From positions 1 to 26,928 of the forward strand of contig CAKSZM010000018.1 in NCBI GenBank assembly GCA_934525735.1: a DNA stretch of 26,928 bases, given 5' to 3'. Position numbers and translations under genes: made by a program. Source of the DNA: an uncultured Faecalibacterium sp. Its GTDB lineage: Bacteria; Bacillota; Clostridia; Oscillospirales; Ruminococcaceae. Under the pieces are notes generated by a model that was given only the letters and a program-made list of their open reading frames with translations, was not told where the DNA came from and ran no database searches. Positions 14,831-25,367 of this stretch are shown here, piece after piece (the first letter of the stretch is position 1; each line of letters begins with the position of its first letter).

Positions 14831-14850
14831 AAAAGGCAGGAGATCCCGCC

Positions 14851-14931
14851 GGGCTGCCTGCAGCCCAGAGCAGCGGAGCGATCATTTTTATTATAAACCA
14901 TTCTGTCTGTTTTTTCCACCAAAAACGACAG
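14851..14931 (+). promoter_or_regulatory. Hairpins in the udk 5' leader
   Basis: The leader (about 120 bases) holds two foldable parts. One is GGGCTG-CCTG-CAGCCC (14851-14866). The other is CTGTC plus GTTTTT pairing with AAAAAC plus GACAG (14903-14931, one bulged T). The second ends 11 bases before the AGGAGG. Their role is not known. The rest of the 316-base gap between the HAD gene and udk (14642-14957) holds only the two promoters described. Confidence 0.35.
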
Positions 14932-14957
14932 ATTTCTGCACAGGAGGAATAGCAACT

Positions 14958-15587
14958 ATGAACAACCTGATCATCGGCATCGCAGGCGGTTCCGGCAGCG
15001 GCAAGACCACCCTTGCCCTGCGGCTGAAAGAGCAGTTCGGCGAGGACGAAGTACGCCTGATCTCTCACGACAGCTACTACAAGCGCCACGATGACCTGCC
15101 TTTCGAGGAACGCTGCAAGCTGAACTACGATCATCCGGACGCCTTCGACAACGCCCTGCTGATCTACCATCTGCAGGAACTGAAGGCCGGCCGCGCCATC
15201 GACTGCCCTGTATACGACTACGCCAACCACAACCGCAGCGACAAGGTGCAGCACATCGAGCCAGCCCCGGTGCTCATCGTGGAAGGCATCCTGCCCTTTG
15301 TGGAGCCGGAGCTTTGCGCCATGTTCGACTACAAGATTTTCGTGGACACCGACGCCGACGAACGCATCCTGCGCCGTCTGGTGCGGGACGTCAAGGAGCG
15401 GGGCCGCAGTCTGGACAGCGTGATCGAGCAGTACCTGACTACCGTCAAGCCCATGCATGAAGCCTTTGTGGAACCCAGCAAGCGCAACGCCGACATCATC
15501 GTGCCCAACGGCGGCGAGAACACCACCGCCATCGAGATGCTGGCGCACCACATCCGCAGCCTGATCGAAAAGGCAAATATGCGGTAA
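14958..15587 (+). CDS. udk: Uridine kinase
   Basis: 209 aa, the usual length. It phosphorylates uridine and cytidine to UMP and CMP in pyrimidine salvage. The P-loop GIAGGSGSGKTT is at 7-18. SHDSYYKRHDDLPFEER (about 38-54), with the DxYY substrate motif, and NYDHPDAFD near 60 follow, then PVYDYANHNRS near 92, VLIVEGILPF near 112 and DTDADERILRRLVRDVKERG near 136, all typical. The ATG at 14958 follows ACAGGAGGAATAGCAACT; the upstream in-frame ATG at 14826 lies in the promoter and is rejected. It is monocistronic, ending at a shared bidirectional terminator. Confidence 0.95.
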   Translation: MNNLIIGIAGGSGSGKTTLALRLKEQFGEDEVRLISHDSYYKRHDDLPFEERCKLNYDHPDAFDNALLIYHLQELKAGRAIDCPVYDYANHNRSDKVQHIEPAPVLIVEGILPFVEPELCAMFDYKIFVDTDADERILRRLVRDVKERGRSLDSVIEQYLTTVKPMHEAFVEPSKRNADIIVPNGGENTTAIEMLAHHIRSLIEKANMR

Positions 15588-15596
15588 CTTTTCAGC

Positions 15597-15632
15597 AAAA
15601 AAGCCCGGAGCCATAAAGACTCCGGGCTTTTT
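15597..15632. terminator. Bidirectional terminator between udk and the atp operon
   Basis: A perfect 13-bp stem, AAAAAGCCCGGAG with CTCCGGGCTTTTT, with A-run and T-run on its two sides, between convergent udk (stop 15587) and atpC (stop 15642). It should serve both strands. Confidence 0.92.
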
Positions 15633-15641
15633 GCAGTTTGT

Positions 15642-16040
15642 TCAGTGGATCGAGGTGCGCACCAGTGCGCGCTTGAGGCGGGCCTGGGCCATCTCATAGT
15701 CGCGTTTGTCGAGGTTCTTCTGCGCCAGAATTTCCTCTGCACGCTTCTTGGAAGCCTCGGCGCGGGCCTGATCGATCTCCTCGGCCCACTCCCATGTGGT
15801 GGCCACCAGACGCACATCCCCGTCCAGCACGCTCAGCAGGCCGCCCATGCAGGCGGCGCGGCGGCGCTGGCCGTCGGCGTCCACGATGTGTGCCTCGCCC
15901 ATGCCCAGCGCGGTGCAGTAGTCGCCGTGCTTGGCAAGGATAGCAAGGTCGCCGTCGATGGCGCGGCAGACGATGCGCTCGGCCTGCCCGTCAAAGGCGC
16001 AGCCGTCCGGCGTGACCACCGTCAGATGAAAGGTCGTCAT
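15642..16040 (-). CDS. atpC: ATP synthase epsilon subunit
   Basis: 132 aa. It is part of the F1 central stalk and a brake on ATP hydrolysis. The beta-sandwich domain (1-85) is recognisable: FHLTVVTPDG, GDLAILAKHGDYCTALGMG, GGLLSVLDGDVRLVA. A two-helix C-terminal domain (about 90-132) rich in Ala, Glu, Lys and Arg follows. It is the last gene of the operon, starting 3 bases after the atpD stop. The ATG at 16040 has AAAGGG upstream. Confidence 0.95.
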   Translation of the reverse strand: MTTFHLTVVTPDGCAFDGQAERIVCRAIDGDLAILAKHGDYCTALGMGEAHIVDADGQRRRAACMGGLLSVLDGDVRLVATTWEWAEEIDQARAEASKKRAEEILAQKNLDKRDYEMAQARLKRALVRTSIH

Positions 16041-16043
16041 GGC

Positions 16044-17441
<1,398 letters not shown>

Positions 17442-17459
17442 CTACAACTCCTTCTCTTG

Positions 17460-18308
17460 TTAAATCTCCGCGCCGGCCACGATCTCGGTGATCTCCTGGG
17501 TGATGGCGGCCTGACGGGCACGGTTATAATACAGGTTCAGATGGTCGATCATCTCGCCGGCGTTCTTGGTAGCGGCGTCCATGGCGGTGCGGCGGGCGGC
17601 AAGCTCGCTTGCCACGCTCTCGCACACGGCGCCGTAGACGATGCCGGCCACATACTCCGGGATGATCGCGCTGAATACTTCCTCGCTGCTGGGCTTGTAC
17701 AAAATCTGGCTGCGGCGGGCTTCCGCCTTCTGCTGCTCGGTCGGCTCAATGCTCAGCGGCAGCACCTCCATCGTGGTGGCCGTCTGGGTCATCATGGAGT
17801 CGAACCGGGTGTAGCAGATCTTCACCGCGTCATACTCGCCCTTGAGATAGCCCTCGGTGATCTGGCGGGACAACTGGAAACACTCACCCACCGAGATCTC
17901 CGCCGCCAGAAGCGCCTCCTGCGTGAACAAGGGCACCTCGTGGTGGACGAAATACTCTGCCGAGCGCTTGCCGATGGGCAGAACGACGACCTCGCCGCTC
18001 TCCGCCCCGGCCTGCTTGAGCACGTTGGAGTTATATCCGCCGGCAAGTCCGCGGTCGCCCGCAATGACGATGAGCAGGGTCTTTCTGATCTCGTCCCGGC
18101 GCAGGTACGGGTTGCGGGCGCGGGAGTCTGCCGCAGCGATCTCGGTCAGGGTGTTGTGCAGCGTTTCAAAGTAGGGCCGGCTGTGCTCGACCCGCTCCTT
18201 GGCACGGCGCATTTTGGAGGAAGCCACCAGTTCCATTGCCTTGGTGATCTGCATGGTGCTCTCTACGCTTTTGATGCGCAGTTTGATGTCCTTCATGGAA
18301 CCAGCCAT
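17460..18308 (-). CDS. atpG: ATP synthase gamma subunit
   Basis: 282 aa. It is the rotor shaft of F1. The N-terminal coiled-coil helix (MKDIKLRIKSVESTMQITKAM, first 20 residues) and the C-terminal helix (AATKNAGEMIDHLNLYYNRARQ) form the coiled coil; the middle IAGDRGLAGGYNSNVLK is a family signature. Length is normal. The GGAAGGAGG site overlaps the atpA stop, 18 bases before the ATG. Confidence 0.97.
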   Translation of the reverse strand: MAGSMKDIKLRIKSVESTMQITKAMELVASSKMRRAKERVEHSRPYFETLHNTLTEIAAADSRARNPYLRRDEIRKTLLIVIAGDRGLAGGYNSNVLKQAGAESGEVVVLPIGKRSAEYFVHHEVPLFTQEALLAAEISVGECFQLSRQITEGYLKGEYDAVKICYTRFDSMMTQTATTMEVLPLSIEPTEQQKAEARRSQILYKPSSEEVFSAIIPEYVAGIVYGAVCESVASELAARRTAMDAATKNAGEMIDHLNLYYNRARQAAITQEITEIVAGAEI

Positions 18309-18326
18309 GCGTTACGCCTCCTTCCT

Positions 18327-19847
<1,521 letters not shown>

Positions 19848-19897
19848 CTTTGTTTGTTCACCACTCAATTCTTCAAATCATTTCGGGTGGAAATTCG

Positions 19898-20437
19898 TTA
19901 CAATGTCACGGAAGCAATGTCTGCGCGCAGCGCAGACAGACGGCTGTGCACCGTGCCGTCCAGCTCGGTGCCCTCGATGTCCAGCCGGATGCCGCCCAGC
20001 ACTGCCGGATCGACCTTTGTTTTCAGGTCGATGGTCTTGCCGGTGAGCGTTTCCAGCTTTTCGTGCAGGCTCTTCACCTGCTGCTCCGTCATGGCCACCG
20101 CCGAGGTGGCCGTTGCTTCCAGAATGCCGTGTGCCTGATTGTAACGCACACGGTAGGCCCGCGCGCAGCCGGGCAGCTCCCGCAGGGTGCCCTTCTCGCA
20201 CAGGATCTTTAAGAAGTTCAGCACATAGAGGTGGACCTGACCCCGCAGCGCTTCGTCCAGCAGGCCGCAGCGCTCCTTTTTGGGGATGCTGGGGGTGCTG
20301 AGCAGATGCAGGTAGTCCGGGTTATCTTTCAGAAGCTTCGCCGCTTCGTCCAGCTCGCCCAGAATGCGGGTCTCCAGCCCTTCCTCCGCAGCCAGATCGT
20401 ACAGGCTTCCGCCGTACATCTTTGCGATCTCGGTCAT
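19898..20437 (-). CDS. atpH: ATP synthase delta subunit
   Basis: 179 aa. It is the F1 peripheral-stalk cap, holding alpha to the b dimer. The N-terminal helical domain (AKMYGGSLYDLAAEEGLE) and the C-terminal domain ending in GGIRLDIEGTELDGTVHSRL fit OSCP/delta. The ATG overlaps the atpF stop (ATGA), so translation is coupled. It is less conserved than the other subunits, as is usual. Confidence 0.95.
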   Translation of the reverse strand: MTEIAKMYGGSLYDLAAEEGLETRILGELDEAAKLLKDNPDYLHLLSTPSIPKKERCGLLDEALRGQVHLYVLNFLKILCEKGTLRELPGCARAYRVRYNQAHGILEATATSAVAMTEQQVKSLHEKLETLTGKTIDLKTKVDPAVLGGIRLDIEGTELDGTVHSRLSALRADIASVTL

Positions 20438-20940
20438 GATGCTTCACCCACATTTTTGATAAATTCGTCGATCAGATCCTTGTGGTCCGCTTCGCTGATC
20501 TCGCGCTCCACCACTTTGGAGGCGATCTCCATTGCGATGCCGCCGATCTCGTCCTTGACCTCGTTCACGGCCTTCTTGCGCTCCTGCGCAATGTCGGCTT
20601 CGGCCTTCTGCTTCATAGCAGCGGCCTGCGCACGGGCCTCGCCCACGATCTCTTCGCTGCGGGCGGTGGCCGTTTTCTGGGCGGCGGCAACGATCTCGTT
20701 TGCCTCGGTGCGGGCATTCTGCAGGTTCTGCTCATACTCCGCCTTCATGGCTTCGGCTTCCTCGCGCAGCTTGGTGGCATCGGCGATCTGACTGTCCGCC
20801 TTTGCCTTGCGCTCCGCGATGACCTTTTTGACCGGATTCAGCAGGAACTTTTTGAAGATCAGCAGCTGGATCATCAGGTTGCAGATCTGAGCCAGAAAGG
20901 TCCAGCCGTCCAGCGTGATCAACGCCTGGTACAGTTCCAT
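20434..20940 (-). CDS. atpF: ATP synthase b subunit
   Basis: 168 aa. It is the peripheral stalk. A single N-terminal membrane helix (about 12-35, TFLAQICNLMIQLLIFKKFL) is followed by a long Ala/Glu/Lys-rich helix that dimerises as a coiled coil (VKKVIAERKAKADSQIADA onward). The ATG at 20940 has AAAGGAGA upstream. It is encoded 38 bases after atpE. Confidence 0.96.
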   Translation of the reverse strand: MELYQALITLDGWTFLAQICNLMIQLLIFKKFLLNPVKKVIAERKAKADSQIADATKLREEAEAMKAEYEQNLQNARTEANEIVAAAQKTATARSEEIVGEARAQAAAMKQKAEADIAQERKKAVNEVKDEIGGIAMEIASKVVEREISEADHKDLIDEFIKNVGEAS

Positions 20941-20978
20941 AAGCGTCTCCTTTCGTTCAGTTTTTCAAAGGCTTGCGC

Positions 20979-21314
<336 letters not shown>

Positions 21315-22058
21315 TTAGTCCTCACCGGCAGCACGTTTGATGAAAATTGCGGTCAGGGTACAGAAGATGAATGCCTGGATGCAGCCGCCGAACCAGTCGA
21401 AATACAGGCCGGTAAAGGCCGGAATGCCGATCTGGAACAGCTGGATCTGACTCAGGGCACCCGGCAGCCAGCCGAAGATGACATGGCTCAGGCTTGCCAG
21501 CGCCCAGTACAGCAGCGTGGAAATGACTGTGCCGGACAGGATGTTGCCGAAGTGACGGAACGCCATGCTGACGGGGGTGGAAACCTCCGACAGCACATTG
21601 ATGGGCGCCATGATGAAGATGGGATCCAGCAGGCCTTTCAGGTAAGAAAGGATGCCGTTCGTCTTGATCTTGTAGTACATGATCAGAACGAACACCACGA
21701 TGGCCCAGGCCGCTTCGGTGTTCAGGTCAGCCGTGGGGCTCCACAGGCCGACGACACTGATGAGGTTGCAGCCGATGCTCAACGCGAAGATCGCGCCGAT
21801 GAGCGGGATATACTTGTCAAAGTGATAACCCATGTTATCGTGCACGAACTGGTCGAGCCGTTCCACAATGAACTCGGCGGCGGCCTGCCGTTTGGAGACG
21901 TTTTCCAGCTTGAGGTTGCTGCCCAGCCAGATGGCCAGACCCGAAAGCAGCGCCATGACGATCCAGGTACTGACTAAGGTCTGGGTGATCTTGAAATCGC
22001 CCAGAAAGGGGATGTCCGTATGGATGGTATACAGGATCTTTGCGCCGTTCAATTCCAT
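21315..22058 (-). CDS. atpB: ATP synthase a subunit
   Basis: 247 aa. It is the stator membrane subunit with the ion half-channels. The essential Arg is R168 in SMAFRHFGNILSG. Five or six hydrophobic segments are visible, starting with STWIVMALLSGLAIWLGSNL (30-49) and ending with GIPAFTGLYFDWFGGCIQAF near 210-230. GGGGGTGA precedes the ATG, 3 bases after the atpI-like gene stop. Confidence 0.96.
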   Translation of the reverse strand: MELNGAKILYTIHTDIPFLGDFKITQTLVSTWIVMALLSGLAIWLGSNLKLENVSKRQAAAEFIVERLDQFVHDNMGYHFDKYIPLIGAIFALSIGCNLISVVGLWSPTADLNTEAAWAIVVFVLIMYYKIKTNGILSYLKGLLDPIFIMAPINVLSEVSTPVSMAFRHFGNILSGTVISTLLYWALASLSHVIFGWLPGALSQIQLFQIGIPAFTGLYFDWFGGCIQAFIFCTLTAIFIKRAAGED

Positions 22059-22061
22059 TTG

Positions 22062-22562
22062 TTACGTTTCACCCCCTTCGTCACGGGGTTCGGCTTCCTG
22101 CTGCGGTGCGGGGGCGGGGGCGTCCTCCACGGAGACGTCCACCGACGGCCCGGCCGGGGCAAGGGGCTTGTACTTACCGGTTATTTGCAGATAGTAAATC
22201 GTGACTCTTGGGAAAAGCAAAGGCAGGACACCGGCAAACGGCTGGAATACCGGGGCCGCGATGGCCACGATGATCCACACCGCCTGCAGCAGCATCCGGA
22301 TGTTATAGGATGTCTGCAGGGCGGCCTTGCGCCGTTTTTCGTCCTGCTCGTCGATGACCTTCTGCACCACAAGGCAGATGCCCGCGAAATTGCCGATGGC
22401 CACGGCGCCGCCGATGAGGCTGCCAAGAATGACCGTGTAGTCAAACTTCACCCAGCCCACCACGTGCAGCGCCGCAAACACCACCCACATAACAGCGGTG
22501 CAGATGGCCGTACCGCAGGCAATGCGGGTGAGTTCCTTTTTGGATTCCGGCTGCAGTTTCAT
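22062..22562 (-). CDS. atpI: AtpI-like membrane protein of the ATP synthase operon
   Basis: 166 aa with four hydrophobic segments: about 10-34 (IACGTAICTAVMWVVFAALH), 40-66 (TVILGSLIGGAVAIGNFAGI), and 90-130 (two short helices, MLLQAVWIIVAIAAPVF and FAGVLPLLFPRVTIYYLQ). A charged segment (DEQDEKRRKAAL) splits the pairs. A Pro/Glu tail of about 28 residues follows. Position and pattern fit the ATP synthase subunit I family, which helps c-ring assembly or supplies divalent cations. The sequence is weakly conserved, so the name is from position and topology more than from motifs. GGAGG overlaps the atpZ stop. Confidence 0.78.
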   Translation of the reverse strand: MKLQPESKKELTRIACGTAICTAVMWVVFAALHVVGWVKFDYTVILGSLIGGAVAIGNFAGICLVVQKVIDEQDEKRRKAALQTSYNIRMLLQAVWIIVAIAAPVFQPFAGVLPLLFPRVTIYYLQITGKYKPLAPAGPSVDVSVEDAPAPAPQQEAEPRDEGGET

Positions 22563-22577
22563 TGGAACGAACCTCCA

Positions 22578-22838
22578 TTACTGGTGGGAGTTGAAGCCCA
22601 CCCGGTGATTTTTGTCTGTTTTAGCGCGGTCCATGCGCTCTTTGCAGAACACCCAGAAATTCTGTGCCCCGGCGGCCAGCCCCAGCAGCACCGCCGGGAG
22701 AAACAGCCATTCCGGCCAGTTCCAGTGTTCCACGGCCCACCAGCATCCGCCCAGACACAGCACCAGCGGCAGCAGCATATTCAGGCCAAGCTGGGTCAGC
22801 CAGACCAGATCTTCCAGCGCTTTGTACCAGCCCTTCAA
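22578..22838 (-). CDS. atpZ: AtpZ-like small membrane protein, first gene of the ATP synthase operon
   Basis: 86 aa from a TTG at 22838 with AAGGGGGCGG upstream, so a non-ATG start. Two membrane helices (about 13-37, TQLGLNMLLPLVLCLGGCWW, and 44-66, FLPAVLLGLAAGAQNFWVFC) and a short basic tail (CKERMDRAKTDKNH). This fits the AtpZ/AtpI family, found first in many Firmicute atp operons and linked to Mg2+ supply or c-ring assembly. The evidence is topology and position. Confidence 0.75.
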   Translation of the reverse strand: MKGWYKALEDLVWLTQLGLNMLLPLVLCLGGCWWAVEHWNWPEWLFLPAVLLGLAAGAQNFWVFCKERMDRAKTDKNHRVGFNSHQ

Positions 22839-22874
22839 GCAGCTGCCGCCCCCTTTCTCTGCGCTGTATTCCGT

Positions 22875-22891
22875 GTGCCAGATATTGGCAC
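22875..22891 (-). promoter_or_regulatory. Hairpin in the atp operon leader
   Basis: A perfect stem GTGCCA-loop-TGGCAC lies 37 bases upstream of the atpZ start. It is within the untranslated leader of both promoters below. Its function is unknown. Confidence 0.4.
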
Positions 22892-22932
22892 GATTTCCAT
22901 GGATGCACAGCAGCTAAAATTCTTATAGGCTC

Positions 22933-22961
22933 AGTATACTTCAAACCGGCAGATTTTTCAA
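22933..22961 (-). promoter_or_regulatory. Proximal promoter of the atp operon
   Basis: Minus-strand TTGAAA (22956-22961), 17-bp spacer, TATACT (22933-22938). The predicted start is near 22926, leaving an 88-base leader to the atpZ TTG. Confidence 0.75.
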
Positions 22962-22976
22962 TCAATTCTCATTTTA

Positions 22977-23004
22977 ATTATAGTAAAATTTCACAGTTTG
23001 TTAA
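22977..23004 (-). promoter_or_regulatory. Distal promoter of the atp operon
   Basis: Minus-strand TTAACA (22999-23004), 16-bp spacer, TATAAT (22977-22982). It lies 43 bases upstream of the proximal promoter. The remaining sequence from 23005 to 23120 shows no clear gene or signal. Confidence 0.6.
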
Positions 23005-23120
23005 CCCTAATTCAATAACTGTCCGCACAGTACGGAGTTTGTGCGCCAGCGGTCGCATCAATACCAAAAAAGTGATGGATTTCTTGTGCAGAGTGCAGAG
23101 AGATCTGTTTTTACACAGAC

Positions 23121-23154
23121 GAAAAGGTCCCCCGGCTCATTACGAACCGGGGGA
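23121..23154 (-). terminator. Terminator of the secreted propeller-like gene
   Basis: An 8-bp G/C stem, TCCCCCGG (23147-23154) with CCGGGGGA (complement at 23128-23135), then CCTTTTC on the minus strand. Confidence 0.85.
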
Positions 23155-23180
23155 TCTTTGAAGTTTACAGGCCGGCGGGA

Positions 23181-25148
23181 TCAGTTTTTCCGCTCGATCC
23201 AAACCTGTGTGCCGTAGAAGGGGTTGGCCGTGCCGACGCACAGGCCCTGATCGGTCACTGCAAATACACGCAGACCGTGGTTGTACGGGTCGCCGAAGCC
23301 GTTGGTGGTGATGGTTTCAAAATTTACGCCGTCCTCGGACACATACAGGTCGAAGCCGCGCTGTGCCTTGCGCAAGTAGTTGAGCAGGCGGATTGCGCTG
23401 GCAATGTTGCGCACCGAGATGTTCTGGAACACGAACTTGTTGGAGAGTTTGATGGCTTTGGCCAACGTGCTGGGGTTGCCGGTGCCGTCCGCATCAGCCT
23501 CCTGCAGGGCTTTCATCAGGGCTTTGAGGTACTCCCACTGGCTCTTCCACGCTTCCGGGGACTGCCGCAGCAGGTCGCCGTTGACGAACTGTCCCATGAC
23601 CTGCAGCAGACTGCTGGTATCGAAGGTGCCGACATACAGTTTGCCGTCGTACACCTGCATCCGCCAGATGTACTGGTTCTCGTTGCGGCCAAAGCCGGAC
23701 TTCAGGCCCGAAAGACTTCCGTTTGGGAACATGCTGGTGGCGTTGCCCATCACCAGCTCCATATTCTCGTTTTTGTCCATGCGGTACAGGCTGACCGACT
23801 GGTCCAGATTTGCATTGATGAAGCTGCAGTCCAGACCGCCGCCGAACTGGCCGTCTGCCTTTTTACCGGTCTTGGAGAAGAGGATGCGTTCCAGCGCGAT
23901 CTCCTCGTCGTTATACTCACCGATGTAGAGATAATCGTTGAACACGGTCAGGTTCGCTGCGCCGGAGCGGGTGCGCTCCGGGTCGATGCCAAAGGTGTAG
24001 CGGGCACCGTCCTTTTCCTGATCGCCCGCCACCGGGGTCCAGGTAAAGGTGCCGTCGGCATTCTGGTCGCCGCGCACCAGCGCAAAGGACTGCATGGTGT
24101 TGCTGTCCGGCATATTGTCTTCTGTGCCCGTGCAGATGGAAACATACAGGCTGTTGTTGTACTCCGCCATATCCCAGATGCTGCCGCCGTAGATGCTGTC
24201 CGAGTAGCGGTAGGCCGGGTAGTTGAACAGGGCACTGGAATCCGCGATCTGGGTAAAGCCCTGTTCCGGGTCGCCGGAAATCAGCAGGGTGGCGCTGCTC
24301 TCGCCCGTGGTGCTGTCCATGGTCACATTGCTGATGACCAGCTGGTCATGATAGACGCACATGCCGCGGATGCCCGTCGAAATGCCCTGCCGGTATGCTG
24401 CAAGGTAGTCCTGCAGGCTAGACAGGCCGGTGTACACCGCTTTGCACTCGTCCGTCACGGGGTCCACCTGCCACACGCTGGGCAGGCCGCCATTTGCACC
24501 CACGACACTGCCGCAGAAATACAGCTTGCCGTGGTACTCCACCGCATTGCGGAACAGCGGCGAATAGCCGTTGAGGGACTTTGCCATCAGCAGCTTGGTC
24601 TCGCCGGTTTTGGTGTTGATCTTGACCAGAACGCCCTTGGCGCTGCCGCCGTCCTCTTCGGTATTGAAAAAGCTGCCGTTGAACATGGCATCGAAGGTTG
24701 CCTTCAGCACCTTCTCGTCATACTTGTCGCCCAGACTGCTCTTCATCAGCGACAGGGTATTGCCCATAGCCGCATAGCAGGTGCCCACATACAGCCAGTC
24801 GCCGTAGCCGATGGCCGACCATGCATAGTTCTGGCCACGGTCGCCTGCGTTGTAATTTTTATCCTCCGGGTCGGTCACAATTCCCACCGCGCTTCCGCCC
24901 AGATAGTCCACGATGCCGTCCGTTGTTTTGACATCCTTTTCGGGATGGGTGAGCTTTTCAAAGTTCAGGCCGTTTTTGTTGTAATAGAAGGTGTTTTCCT
25001 CATCGATGTCATCCATCGTGAGCAGGTTTTCCCACACGTTGGGGGTCTGTGCAGCGTCTGTGCTCTCAGCCGAAGCCGGCAGCTGCACCGGTGCGGACAG
25101 CAGCATTCCTGTCGCCAGAACACCGCTGATGATCCGTTTCCATTTCAT
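23181..25148 (-). CDS. Secreted protein of unknown function, beta-propeller-like
   Basis: 655 aa from the ATG at 25148, which follows AGAGGAG at 8 bases; upstream in-frame starts lack this. A classic signal peptide (MKWKRIISGVLATGMLLSAP, cleaved near ASA-EST at about 27) exports it. There is no lipobox, LPxTG or membrane anchor. I do not recognise a named domain. The mature chain shows at least six evenly spread repeats of a hydrophobic-aromatic 'LYVGT' type strand (WLYVGTCYAA, KLYFCGSVVG, SLYVSICTGT, YLYIGEYNDE, KLYVGTFDTS, GLCVGTANPFYGTQVWI), which suggests a blade repeat, as in six- or seven-bladed propellers. Acidic, Asn/Asp-rich loops could bind Ca2+. It is monocistronic. A glycan or cell-surface role is only a guess; proximity to glgA is weak evidence. 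Confidence 0.8.
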   Translation of the reverse strand: MKWKRIISGVLATGMLLSAPVQLPASAESTDAAQTPNVWENLLTMDDIDEENTFYYNKNGLNFEKLTHPEKDVKTTDGIVDYLGGSAVGIVTDPEDKNYNAGDRGQNYAWSAIGYGDWLYVGTCYAAMGNTLSLMKSSLGDKYDEKVLKATFDAMFNGSFFNTEEDGGSAKGVLVKINTKTGETKLLMAKSLNGYSPLFRNAVEYHGKLYFCGSVVGANGGLPSVWQVDPVTDECKAVYTGLSSLQDYLAAYRQGISTGIRGMCVYHDQLVISNVTMDSTTGESSATLLISGDPEQGFTQIADSSALFNYPAYRYSDSIYGGSIWDMAEYNNSLYVSICTGTEDNMPDSNTMQSFALVRGDQNADGTFTWTPVAGDQEKDGARYTFGIDPERTRSGAANLTVFNDYLYIGEYNDEEIALERILFSKTGKKADGQFGGGLDCSFINANLDQSVSLYRMDKNENMELVMGNATSMFPNGSLSGLKSGFGRNENQYIWRMQVYDGKLYVGTFDTSSLLQVMGQFVNGDLLRQSPEAWKSQWEYLKALMKALQEADADGTGNPSTLAKAIKLSNKFVFQNISVRNIASAIRLLNYLRKAQRGFDLYVSEDGVNFETITTNGFGDPYNHGLRVFAVTDQGLCVGTANPFYGTQVWIERKN

Positions 25149-25235
25149 GATATTGCTCCTCTTCTGCATTCCCTTTGCCGCAAGGGCATGCGGTTCCTTT
25201 GGCATTCACTTTATGAAAAAAATGTTAACGCACTC

Positions 25236-25265
25236 AGTATAACATAACCTGCTTTTCCCGCACAA
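25236..25265 (-). promoter_or_regulatory. Promoter of the secreted propeller-like gene
   Basis: Minus-strand TTGTGC (25260-25265), 18-bp spacer, TATACT (25236-25241), with an extended -10 (TG-T-TATACT). The predicted start is near 25229, a leader of about 80 bases. Confidence 0.6.
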
Positions 25266-25317
25266 GTGCTTTTTCCGCGGACAGTTTTTTCTGCACAAGC
25301 CGCTCTGAAACGGGCGC

Positions 25318-25348
25318 AAAAAGGGCCGCTGCCCGGATGAGCAGCGGC
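25318..25348 (-). terminator. Terminator of glgA
   Basis: An 8-bp stem, GCCGCTGC (25341-25348) with GCAGCGGC (complement at 25325-25332), then CCTTTTTG on the minus strand. Confidence 0.88.
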
Positions 25349-25367
25349 TCCGAAAGGTGCTTATGAT

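Noticed and set aside
23277..25247. A 656-codon plus-strand frame opposite the secreted protein.
   Set aside because: The minus-strand frame has a ribosome site, a clear signal peptide, promoter and terminator, so it is the real gene.
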